Below, in pieces: positions 43,916 to 54,970 of a DNA stretch of 64,000 nt. Position numbers and translations under genes: made by a program. Source of the stretch: Anas platyrhynchos (lineage: Eukaryota; Chordata; Aves; Anseriformes; Anatidae); assembly GCF_047663525.1 (NCBI RefSeq), contig NC_092611.1, positions 8,779,001 to 8,843,000 of the forward strand. The letters are read 5' to 3'. The notes below the pieces were generated by a model that ran no database searches, had not been told where the DNA came from, and saw only the letters and a list, made by a program, of their open reading frames with translations. Position 1 is the first letter of the stretch. Each line of letters begins with the position of its first letter.

Positions 43916-46200
43916 GAGAATAGGCAGGAGCTTAGCCAGCCAAATGCTTTAGGAGACATCAGGACGAGGTGTCACGCAGGTCTCACTGGGCACCACCCCA
44001 AATTTTCATGGCCCCATAAAGGAGGTGTAACAAACCATGCAGCAGGAGACCTGGTGGCACTCAGCAGAAGACCTGGACCCTACAGGAAGGCTCAGTCGTG
44101 GCCATCCTCTCCAGCTCCTGGCCTCCCCTTGCTCACCCTCCCTCCTGCCAACCTCCTTTTGTCTCACCTGCACTGAGTTTTGCCCAGGCACCAGCCCCAA
44201 AGCCACAGGAGCAATTCCCCAGGCTGCTCCCTTCCCTATTCTCTCCTGGAGAAGAGCGCTGGGCACGTAACCAAGTTTTAAGGACTTAAACATGTTTGGA
44301 CAGAGCCGTGTGAAAAATACTCATTTAGACTGGCACGCATGCACACCATCTCAGGGAAAATAATATTTTCTCACTGCAGCAATGAGGTTAGAGCAGCCTG
44401 CGGAGACACAGGCTGCGGATCACAAAACCCAGCGTCTGCGCGCGGGAGCCTGCTGTGGTAGTGCCATGTGCTGGCCTTTTGTGATCATTTCTTCTGCAGG
44501 TGCTCCTTTTGCTCCCCTCAGAGAAAACCAGCAGTGCCATGCGTGGTCACAGACACACATCACATCAGCCCATCCACCCGGGGCACGGTCCCCATGGTGC
44601 CCACTTGGCTTGGAGCAGCAGGGGCAGCTCCTGGAGGAGCCCCAGTCCTGGGTGCCACCATCCCCAAAAAACCTTCGCATGCGTTCAAGGACCAGCTGCT
44701 GCCGACAGACAAAGGTTTCTGAAACGGTGCCGGACCCAATAAACAGCTGTTCTGCCCTGCTCCTGGCCATCAATCACGGCTGACAGCCTTCCCCCCATGG
44801 TCAAGAGTGCGAATTTCACCTTAATTTCTTAGAAGGGCTTTTTCACCAGTTGGAAACTCATAAATACCACTTTGCAAGCCCAGGTAGGGCTAATGATGGA
44901 TGTCTGCTTCACAGATATGCCAGAGGCTTTGACCTAATTGTCACCAAAATACTTCCTGATTAACTAATAGATAAAACCCAATTAAAACTTCTGCTCTTCC
45001 TCAAGTCCCTGCTGACTACTTTTTCTCCCTTTCTCAGACTGCTTTCTGCCAGATCCAAGCTAAGGGACTGCTCAGGACGGATCATGATGCCCTGACCTCG
45101 TGCTCTGTGGGCGCTCTTCAGGGAGCCCAGGACAAGGACTTCCTCTGGAGGGGCTCTGGGGAGGGACAGACAGACCCAAGGAGGTTTCCCAGCCACCCTG
45201 TGGTGGTCTCCATGTGTGAAACCCCCCTGGGGAGCAACTCACAACCAGAGAGCCATAGCAGCAGGGAGGACGCACCATTCCCACTATTTTTTTCCCCACT
45301 TTCTTCTTGAACAGAAGGAAACCACTGCACAGAAAAGCTTCCTTAGCACATTTGCTTTGATGTGCAATAAGTTAATTACTGTAATAGGTTCATCTTTTTC
45401 CCCCAGTATTGAATCATGTAGAACATCCATATAAATTGTCATCGAGTTGTTCGTTTTGAAACAATTTATTCTTTAAACAGATCTAGCAGGAATAGTCCTG
45501 CTGCCAGTTCAGAGGGGTATTTTTAAATCCCACGTAGCAGGTGCATCCCTTATCATTTTTCTCCCAACGCTCCCTTTGGTTCACTCTTGCCCTGAGGAGA
45601 CCTCCCGAGGGGACACAGCTCATTTACCCCCAGGTCTTGCAGCTCTCACCCTGTTCTCAGAGGGCTTGGGCTCTGCAGCCACCCCCAAGCAGCTCGCAGA
45701 GCCCCTCACCTGGTTATAGTCTCTCTGCTGTGCCGGGTGATACATCGAGCAGGAGGGATGAAAGCCTCCAGCTTTTCCACATTACCACATGCACCACTTC
45801 ATCTCCCAGACAGATGCTGGACCTGTTTTTAACCTTAAAAGTTAGTGTGAGGAGGGCTTGGGAGGTAGCAGGTGATTCACAAGGCAACACATGCTCCGGA
45901 AAATTCAATACCTGGGTTTTACTTGTCTTTCCTGGCTCTTCCCTCTTCCCTCCTTCTCTTAAAATAATCTCGAGGTAATGCATTCAGTCCTGCTGGGCTG
46001 CTTTATATCACTCGTGGTGTTTGCCAGTTGACTCTCCCCTGCTGAGATCAAGTCTCTTATCAGGGATTACGCCTGTAGGTCGGGAGTGCAGCTCTGAAGT
46101 GTGCCGGCAGAGCAGGCAGCCGGGACGAGTGAGCCCAGCAGAAGCCACCAGCACCGAGGGGACCAGCAGCAACCCCACAGCAGCACAGACACCCCCACGG

Positions 46201-46214
46201 AAAAAAAAAAAAAA
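46201..46214. repeat. A14 homopolymer
   Basis: Fourteen A follow CCCCCACGG. The sequence upstream on the plus strand is GC-rich and does not resemble a SINE, so this is a simple repeat. Confidence 0.93.
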
Positions 46215-48834
46215 CAACTAGAAGCAAGGCTGAGGAAAGGAAGAGCATCCACAAGCAGGAGCGCTGGGGGATAAAGGACCTGGATAATTTCTTGCCCCAC
46301 CTGTGTCAGCCTTTTGGGGGTGACAAAGTCACTGCTGCTGCTCACAGCCAGGGCCAAACTCGACGTGACACAAGTACATCACACTTTTTGTGGTGTGGGC
46401 AGAGGTACACCACTGTCCCAGGGCAAGGGCTGCAGCCCCAGCCTCCCAGCAAGGCTGGCAAAAAGCCTTGTGGTGAGAAGCATTAAAACAGGCGGTTCAC
46501 CCTGCAAATTATGCTGAAAACCTCCCGAGGAAAAGATTTGTTAGGCACACCCCAACCACAAGGAGACCCCCTGAGGACACAGGTAGGAGTCTGTCCTTCA
46601 GCCTGGGAGGTGTTTGCAGGGAGGTTTGTGAGTCTGCCACCCCCTGATTTCAGGCTGTTGGAAGCTGAGCTGGGGCAATAACCAAGAGGAGCAGGACTGA
46701 GTTCAAGTGCCAGGAAAACATCGCTTCCATTCATTAATTTAGCTTTGTCACGGTCCTCAAAAAATTCATAAACATCACACACAAGTAGAAAAACACTGAA
46801 AGCATCAGGACGAGGCAGTGAAGAGGAGCTTTGCAGGAAAGGGAGGACATTTACAAACAGCAGCAGCAGGATGGAGCCAGGTCCCTGCACACAGACAGCT
46901 CCTGGTCCATGACGCAGTCACCCCAGGAGCACTGGGCAGCCCCCTGACCCTGTACTGCTTCTCTCCTCTCCCTCTGATCCCGTCCTGGGGTCCCTGTAAC
47001 ACTGCTCACAAGCAGCAAGCGCTCCAGCACGTTTCCGAAGGTAGGGCACTGAGCTATCTTCTTCCATCCAATTTCCTGCTCTTGAACCAGCTCCACAGGC
47101 AGGAGCAGCTTGAATGGGCTCATCACAGCTGTTTTAACCTCCGTGGAGCTGCACGGACGTCCGCATGACAGTAGGAAATTGGAAGGAAAATGCTAGCCTC
47201 GGCCAGCTCTGCAGCACACAGGCGGCACCCGCACCTCAGCACTGTGCCAGCCCCAATGACCTTGCTGCCAGCACAGCAGGGGCTGAAGCATCACCCTCGT
47301 GTCACTGCTGGCCTGGGAGCAGGCGAGGTGAGCTGCCAGCCCCTGGTGCTGGAGGGGGGTCTGCCTGTCCCACACCACGGAGCGCCCACCCCACCTGCAC
47401 CACTGCCCAGAGCAGCTCCGCAGAAGAGGCCATCACGTCTGTTTGCTGCCTTACACAGGCTATCATGTGCTGTGCCTCGGCGGGGGACCGTAAATGACTT
47501 TATAGTTATTGTTCCTCAAATTGGACACCCCCTTGGAGCTTAGATAATATGAGACGAAACAGCCCGCAGGAGGCTGCAGTCAAGTGGAACCGTGATGGAG
47601 GCTTTTTTCCCCTTCCCGAGAAGAAACGCTCGGCGTATTTACTTCTCCTCCACACCTCCTCTCCTCTGTCACGATTTCGAACAGAGCCACACCTGGCAGT
47701 GACAAGGGTGAACCTCGGTGTAATCACCAAGCAAACTGAGCCGCCTGAACCCTGTACGGATGAATGAATTTTGCATGCTAGGATTTGGAAATACAGATTT
47801 GACAGCGAGCCCTGAAGAGGAACGGGAAGGGAAAGAGGCTGTTGTGGTTTTCACTATTTGCTATTGAAGAGGGGTTTGCAAGGAAACGTCATTACTGGCA
47901 ACGTAGAAATATCATTTCATGTCACTTGGCTTCACGGAGCCTGTGTAACCGTCTGAGTGCTGAAGCAGAGGCAGAGATGGCTGCTGGAGGGAGTGGGTGT
48001 GGAAAGGAGGCTTTGAGGTGAGAGAGCACGGGGAAGAAACCGAAATAATGAGGGATTTGGGGAAGGAGGATGTCAGGGCTTACAGCAGTGAGAAGGGAAA
48101 GGAGCTTGTCATGGAAAAGGGGGGAAGCAGAGGGCTGAAAGAAGGGAAGAGCATCTGAAAGTGAAGTTCATGAAACAGTCGTGTCTGACAGGCAGGGAAT
48201 GGGCTTAGACAGGAGGGACCTGGATGGAGATGCTCAGCCTGGAAAATAAAGACCCAGAGTGGAGGAACGCAGATGGGGACAGGCAGGAGGGGAAGCAGCA
48301 GCATGATGAGAGGCACCAGGGACTTGCAAGAGTCCCAGAGCTCCAGCTGAATGCCCAAAAACATGGAGCAGAAGAAAAATCAGTCTTTGCTAACAGTGGC
48401 ATTTCATACATCCCACAAACCACAGCGAGTCGAGGCCAGGCACTTGAGGGCAAAGCCATGCCTGGCAGGGGAGAGCTTCTGGGGACCATTTGGGGCTTCC
48501 CTGAAAGCTTTTTTTGCAGGCATATAAGTGTATATATCACCTTTCTTTTAGAGCATACAGGTTTTTGTTGTTGTTATACAGACATTAGAGGTCGGTAGCA
48601 GTTGAAAGCTGCCTGCAGGTGCCTAAGCATTAGCGTGTCCCCCCAAGCAGAGAGGGAAGGTTTGCTTTCTGTTCCTTTTCAGCCCTTAGAAAGGAGCACG
48701 GTGATGAGAAAACCACCGAGACATTCTGCAGCAGCCTTCCCAGCTCCAGACGCTCGCAGGAAGCCAAGCAGAGGGAAAACTCCAAACTGCGTGCGATCAC
48801 AGTCATTCTGTTTGCCTTTCTCCATAGCAGATCT

Positions 48835-49265
48835 GATGATTTAAATTAGGTCTCGATTCTTGTTTAAATTATAGTTTACTGTTCTGCGCCCCGCTCAGAA
48901 GTGAATTACCTTAAGCAGCAGTATTAATAACACGGTTATAATTAAGCTTCATTACTGTAGGCAGTTTGCTGAAACAAATTGCTTCTTCATTATTATTATG
49001 GCACCTTTGGTAAAAAGACATTTCCCCAGAATGCGACCTTGATGCTTTATATAGCAAAAGCTGAGAGATGATAGAGATGTAAGGATGAATTAGCATCTTT
49101 TACCTTCTATATCAAGCTCATTAAAAGGAAAGCAACTCAAGTCAAAACCAAGCAGCCTTGATGGAAATTTTAATCCGAGTGAAATGGATAATGAATAGGT
49201 TTGAACTTTTCCTGACATTTTTATGGTGGTGCTTTATTTATATTATGCTTCTGCTAAAACATAAA
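48835..49265. promoter_or_regulatory. Large candidate enhancer-like island, 49 kb
   Basis: About 430 bp of AT-rich, complex, non-repetitive sequence lie between GC-rich flanks. Words include GATTTAAATTAGG, TATTAATAACACGG, TTATAATTAAGCTTC, GAAACAAATTGCTTC and GATGAATTAGCATC. A 61-codon minus-strand frame is the only open frame. The length, sharp borders and density of TAAT, SOX-like and octamer-like words make this the most extensive regulatory candidate in the second half of the window. Confidence 0.43.
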
Positions 49266-50329
49266 TAAATAACACGGGGGCAGGACTGCGGATGGACAAG
49301 GAGACAGGCTGGCTCTCCCGGGTCAGCCCCAGGGCTGCCACAGAGCTGCTCCCCACACCACACCACCAGCTCCATGTGCAGCCAGGTGAAACCACACATC
49401 TTAGGACAGGGATAACTTTGTGTTATCCCCTTCCAGCCCCACATAGCTCATCTGACATCCCCAAAGCGCTCAGTCCTGTCCTCTTAGCAGATGTTTCCCC
49501 AGGTCCCCCAGGCTTCCCATGGGGACTGCTTCCTCCAGCAACTGCTGTCACCCTAAGTTTAATTTCCCGTTTCATTTCGTGCAGTTGTAACAGCGCTGTA
49601 CACAACTCCATCCCCTTCAGCAGCAGATCCTGACACTTATTAATGAAGCCTTGTAATGCCTGCAGGAAGCAGTGCCATTAGTATCGAGCAGCTCTGGCTA
49701 CCACAGCACACGCAGGGCTATTCTGGCTATCACAAGCACTCCTTGGCCGTGTGTCCGACCTAAACCATGCAGTGTGCCTCTCTGAGGTGCTCAGGTCCAG
49801 AGCTTCATCCAGTGCCTACGCCTGCCCAAATCCACAGGGTCTAAGGGTGCTCAGCACCCTTAAATACAGGCTCTGCTTTGACTCAGCTTCGCTGTCCCCA
49901 ACTCAGGTCCAGCAGCTGTAGGCATGAACTGAGTCCTGACCCCTTTCTGCTCCTCCCATGGTACCAGTTTTAATTGTCATCATACAAAGCCCTTCCCACA
50001 AGTGCTTCCTCCAGGTGAAGCCTGCTTTGAAAGATACTTCCCTGAATCTCTTGACAACTCGCTTAGGCCAAGTACTGGAGGGGAGCCTAAATAATCAGAG
50101 AGCAAACACCCAGCCCTTGGGGAGAGAACAGCAGGCTCTGCAGTGGGTGTGCAGCTCCCACACCCTGCGGCCAAACTCGCACCCAGGTACCCTGAGATAC
50201 CCTGCTGCACTGCAGCAGACCTGGCACCTAACTTTCCCTACAGCTATTAAAATGGAGACATTAATTTCTGCATTGTAAGCGCTCAACAACTGAAACAAGC
50301 CATTATAGATGGGATGGAAATCGAGATTT

Positions 50330-50440
50330 AGAGCCTAGAAAGATAAAGATAGAGCAGTTTGGGAAATTATGAGATTAAAAGTCTATAGAGGGGAAACAAC
50401 CTGCTTAAGCACGACATCAGAGGTATCATTAGGGGTTAGA
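50330..50440 (-). mobile_element. Doubtful MIR relic
   Basis: TCTATAGAGGGGAAACAACC and CTGCTTAAGCACGACATCAG resemble, in order, the reversed MIR blocks CACAGAGAGGTTAAGTAACTT and GCCCAAGGTCACACAGC. Divergence is too high for a firm call and the flanking blocks are not recognisable. Confidence 0.27.
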
Positions 50441-52341
50441 GAAGGGGGCACCACCTGAGCAGAAATACTTGTGGAGTGAATTCAAAGCTAGATGATTTGC
50501 TCAGCTGAGCCAAAGTAATAGAACCACAAGGAAGCAATCTGAACTGAAAGCAGCGTTTTCTCTTTTTTTCCTGCCCCCAAAGACATCCTGAGCACCACCT
50601 CCTTCCCTGGCACAGGACACCTCTGGGAGGTCACTGAGCAGATTTGGAGAAAACCCTCCCAGAAAGAGCAGCAAAACTGCAGCTCTCCTCTGCCAGACCT
50701 CAGTGGGGGAACTGCTCTTGGCCTCTGCCTTTGTGCCAGCCAGGACACCTGGTGGCCCACTGCCAGCAGCAGCAGATAATTAGCCCTCAATTATCACCAT
50801 TATCACTTTCACCTAGGCCAGCTCCAAGTCCTTCGGCCACTTAGCAGAGCTGCAGCCTCTCTCCCCGGGAACAGAGAGCAGGGAAATATTGAAGCCATCA
50901 CTACAAGCCCCGCAGGCTACAGCTCTGCCCTGGGGCACAGTGACCAGCCACCTGCCACCAGCAGGACACGGGGACACTTGGGGGCAGTGCCCTTGCAGGG
51001 GCCTGCAGCATTTCCACAGCCAACAGAAGCAGCAGTAGGAGAATGAGTTGCAGTGATTGTTGCACATATACCAGGCTGAAAAGATGCCACACGTACCTGG
51101 AGGGAGTCTCCTGGTGGTAGCCTCCTGGCTTCCAAACAGGCCTTGGGACCCTCCTGGTCTTTGTCTCTGCTGGCAAGGGCTGAGAAAGCGGCAGGGAAGT
51201 GCCTTCTGTGCCCCTCTGCCACTGACGGTGGCGTCAGTACCTCTTTAAGCCCTGCAAAAAGGAGCTCTTGTTCCTCTCAGCTCTCCTGCCAGAAGTAAGC
51301 TGTCCTGGGCAGCACCAATTTAAAGGCTCCCCGTGATGGGCTGCAGCTGCCCGGCCCCACCAGGTGCTCTGCTCCAACCCCTCAATGAGCTGGGTCCATG
51401 CTGGGGGATGCATGTGGGGTATCCTCCCCACCCTGTGCACCGCAGCTCTTGCATTCTGCATACAAAAAGGCACCGAGAAGAAAAGCTCTGACATCCCCAA
51501 ACTCAGCAGGGTCCTCTGAAAAACCCTCCACCCCACCACCCTTTCTACACCCGCCCTTGTGTTGCAGGAGTGGTGGCTCCTGGCTGCCACCCTGTGCCAC
51601 CAGCCGGGCTGCAGGGATGCTCCCGCAGCGCTGGAGACATGCCAGCCGTGCAGGGAACCCACCCCGTCAAACTCAGCAAAGCCCAGAGTCAAACTTTAAC
51701 GACCCTTCAAACTGTTGTCATTTGCCTTCCCTGTAGCTCCTAGCAGCCCTCAGTGAGTGACTGTTAGCATGCAATTAAACTAGCTTCTCAAAAGGTTACC
51801 GATAAAAATATTTCTCCCCATTGTTAAACTGGGCGTTTATTGGGTCTCTCTGTGACCTTTAGCATGACAGAATTTAACACTTTCTCTACAGGGGCAGCGG
51901 AGCTTGCTTTAAAGCATGCACACAGAGGTGCTGGGTGCCACGGGAGGAGCTGGTGCACGCAGGTGCCAGGCAGGTGCCTCGTGGAGCAGGAGCCCAGGCA
52001 CCAGGAGGGGCACCCCCAGCACCCCCAGTTCGATGCTGTACTGCAAACACTTCAGCAGACGTTAGGATTCCCCCCCGAGCTGCTTACTGAGCAGGCAGGG
52101 AGGTGGGATTCCCCCTGGCCCTGCGGGGAGGGCAGCGCTGACGCCAGCTGCCTGCTCCTGGAGATGTGGCTGTGTGCAGCCCGCTGCTGCCAGCGCCAAG
52201 TGCTCAGGAACTGGTCCCTGTCTTAATGATTTCCTGGGACATTTGGTCCCGTGAGTTGACAAAAGGCTATTACATCAGAATTTCCCTTTCTGTATTCACA
52301 CGAAAAGTCTCCCCCCCTCCACGCACATGTGTGCCTCTCTA

Positions 52342-52357
52342 TGTGTATATATACACA
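52342..52357. repeat. Perfect 16-bp palindrome (TG/TA/CA)
   Basis: TGTGTATATATACACA is self-complementary over 16 bases. It is an alternating purine-pyrimidine sequence, a kind that can adopt left-handed or cruciform structure, and is also a common microsatellite-like word. Confidence 0.85.
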
Positions 52358-52548
52358 CTCATTAAACAAATGCTAGCTATCAATTTCACTGAGTGCTTAT
52401 TCTGATAATAGCTATATTTATCATTTAGCATCTCTGGATGCAGTTCAAGTCTAAAATGTATTATGGGTATTATGATATTTAATAACTGTGTTTTATTTTT
52501 AAATGCAATAAAAAATACAGATAAGGAGATTTTTTTTAAAGCCACCCC

Positions 52549-52720
52549 CTTGGTTCTAAATCCATCTCTGTCACTGACATGCTGAGTGACCTTGGATAGG
52601 TCGCTCAGTCTGTCTGTGCCTGAGCCTCCTTGTATGTGGGATGGGGATAATCGTACAATCGGCTGCCCAGGGGGGTTGTGTAGACTCATTCTTAATTAAT
52701 GTTTCTGGAGTGATTCCGTA
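52549..52720 (+). mobile_element. MIR SINE, forward orientation
   Basis: This is the clearest transposon relic here. TTGGTTCTAAATCC corresponds to the tRNA B-box word GGTTCGAATCC. CTGAGTGACCTTGGATAGG matches GTGTGACCTTGGGCAAG, and TCTGTCTGTGCCTGAGCC matches CTCTCTGTGCCTCAGTTTCC. GGGATGGGGATAATCGTAC matches AAAATGGGGATAATAATAG, and GGGGGGTTGTGTAGACTCAT matches AGGGTTGTTGTGAGGATT. TTAATTAATG follows. All blocks are in order over about 170 bases; only the extreme ends are unclear. Confidence 0.85.
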
Positions 52721-54659
52721 TCCCTAGGCAGGAGGGGCGAGCTCTCGGTGCTGCTTCACCAGGAGGTGCCTGCAGCCCGCGGGTGACGCCGCGAGCCCAG
52801 GGTGCGTGCAGAGGGTGAGTGTGTGCTCCCGTGTTTATGAATAATCGACAGCTCATCAAGTGCTCATTAGGAACACAGAAATCCTAATGACAAGAGTGTG
52901 CCCGGGGCTGGGAGGGGGTGAGCCCCTGGCTGGGAGCAGTGCAGGGACCTCAGCCCTGGCAGGGGACAGGGGCCGCGGGCACCAGAGTGGGTCCGGGCGC
53001 AGTCCTGGGGGACCATTTCCATGGGCTGTGGCTAGGAACAGGTCCCGGGGGCCACCAGATGCCCCCCACCTGGTTGGAGCAGACCAGGACTGTCCGTCCT
53101 TATTTTGGGGCAGCCCTGAATGTGGCAGAGCTGCAGCCAAGGGGTGAGAGAAGGATCCCCTGAGCTGCACTGGGACAGGGCTGAGCTAGCGGTGGGGGTA
53201 GGATGGGGACAGGGACACGCTGTGCATCCCCCTGTGCTTACCCAGCCCTCGCTTGCTCCTCCTGAACGTGTGATCCAGCTGCATTGCCAGCCCTGAGCCA
53301 GGAGTGTGAAACCTGCTCCCCTGTGACCTCCCCAACTGCCAGCGCTGTGCTGTACATAAGCCCCGGGTATTTTTTCCAGCCAAGGAACAGCGGCAGCATC
53401 ACCTGCTGTGGCATCCTTTTGTCTTCCGCGCTTGTCACCGTGCTGCACAGGTTGGCAAGTCAGGAGCAAGCTCCAGCTGATGCTCTCAGGGCATGACGGC
53501 GCTGCAGATGTCAGCCACCATCCAGCCTCCCTGCCCGTGCGTGGAGGGGTCTGGCCCCGTAAATCAGCGTGAGGAGCAGGAGCCCGTGTCCCTGCTCGGG
53601 CTGGGGAGGCAGCCTCTGCATGGCCAGGCAGCAGCACCTCTAAATCACTCCCCGTGCTGCCAGGAGCCCTCCAGCCTGCCCCCTGAGCAGGATGTTTTAC
53701 GGTGGCACAGCGGCTGGGGGAGAGGAGGGGAGGCTGTGAGGAAGGATCAGGGCTGAGGCAATAAAACAACGGCCTCCAGCGCCCGGCCAGCACCCAGGAA
53801 GCGGTGGCCACGCATCCATCATCCCCGCGGGGCCCCTGGTCCCAAGGACAGAGGTGCAGAGGCTAATGTTGCTGTAGCAGCTGCGAGTTTTCGCCGTAAT
53901 TTCTCATAAAAAGAGGGGCAGCGGGCTGCGGAGGCAGGAGGCAGGGAGCTGGCCCTGCCTCTCGCCAGCAGCAGGAGCCTGGCTCTGCGGATCAGGCCCA
54001 GGAGGCTTTGTCCTCCTTATCAGCGCCAGCAGCCGCCACGCCATGGAAACCGCAACCCGGAGAGGGCTGTGCCGGGGGCTCCCCGGCCTCGGGGGGGCTG
54101 CCCCGCCATGCCCTGCCCTGCCTGCTGCCACGAGATAAGGTCACCTTGTGCTCCGGTTCTCATCCCAGTCGCCAGCCTTGGTGGCATCTCGCTGGGAGGA
54201 GAGGTGTCCCGCAGAGGAGCAGGGTGCCGGGGGAGTGGGATGCTCGTGGCCATGCAGGTGCAAGGTGTTGGGTCCTGGTGTGGCCCTGCTGTGGTGCTGG
54301 CTTGCACAGCTTGCCACAGCACTGCCCTGCTGGTGCTCCCTGCCCAGGGCTACCTGGTGGGCAACCTCCCCGCTGGTGCTGGGCGGCTCCTTCCCCATCT
54401 CAGCCGCACCGCAGCGGAGGAAAGCTGTCACCTCCCTCCCTGCTCCCCTGCCCACGTGTGTGTAAATTTCGGCTGTGATGTCCTAGAAGCCTTAGTAAAA
54501 ATCACAAGAGCCACTGTCAGGAGGAAAGGCACCGCTTACACGTTGGTCACTGTTATTATTTTATTATTAATAATCATCCACTTCCTTCAAAAGGCGTCAG
54601 GCTTCCTGCTCCCGTTCACTGCCCTTGGTCTGCACGGTCCAGTGGCCTTACACCCTTTC

Positions 54660-54970
54660 ACCACGTAGTGGACAAACAATTTGCATAACTTAATTAAATT
54701 TACAGTAATCTCCACCGAAGTCAGCCTGTAAAGGATGCTGTGTACATGGTCTTAAAGCAAATCACTGCTGGTGATGAAAGAGCCTATTTCAGTTAAGCAA
54801 ATTATGAGGAGGCGGGCGATGTCCTCAGTATAATAATTCCATGTGAATTATTTATATGGAATCTGCAATTACATTGAGCAAAACAGTGTTGTGTGCATAA
54901 AGCACACTTAATTATCCAACCACCTGTTATGAATTCAGGCACAGCCAATGGCGGCATCTCCTATAAATTA
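54660..54970. promoter_or_regulatory. Strong candidate enhancer-like island, 54.8 kb
   Basis: This AT-rich unique block begins abruptly after GC-rich DNA. It holds an exact octamer ATTTGCAT (54679-54686), CTTAATTAAATTTACAG, and a 7-bp inverted repeat ATTCCAT/ATGGAAT (54836-54842 and 54856-54862). It also has GCAATTACATTGAGC and CACTTAATTATCC. No open frame or microsatellite accounts for the composition. Octamer plus TAATTA words together argue for a developmental enhancer. Confidence 0.43.

Larger units (their letters stand above)
40001..45000. other. Gene-free block, 40-45 kb
   Basis: AT-rich DNA lies at 40.2-40.5, 42.85-42.97 and 43.5-43.78 kb. The rest is GC-rich unique sequence. Two MIR relics (41.73 and 43.83 kb) and a palindromic homeodomain word at 42522 are the notable items. 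Frames at 41.2-41.7, 42.16-42.5 and 44.4-44.8 kb reach 171 codons but overlap on both strands without domains. I see no RNA gene. Confidence 0.7.
45001..50000. other. Gene-free block, 45-50 kb
   Basis: GC-rich unique DNA at 45.0-45.3, 45.55-46.7, 46.8-47.6 and 49.3-49.95 kb flanks purine-rich DNA at 47.8-48.4 kb and the large AT island at 48.84-49.27 kb. A further AT-rich patch is at 45.35-45.5 kb. A14 lies at 46201. Frames reach 145 codons, none with a domain. The purine-rich stretch at 48.0-48.3 kb faintly recalls CR1 wording but does not hold up. Confidence 0.7.

Noticed and set aside
48180-48330. CR1-like body (CTCAGCCTGGAAAATAAAGA)
   Set aside because: The word resembles a CR1 block, but neighbouring CR1 blocks are missing and the sequence is generally purine-rich.
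53032-53811. 259-codon minus-strand frame as a gene
   Set aside because: It lies in GC-rich DNA where stops are rare, is overlapped by several plus-strand frames of 70-95 codons, and has a Gly/Pro/Ser/Ala/Trp-rich composition with no domain or exon structure.
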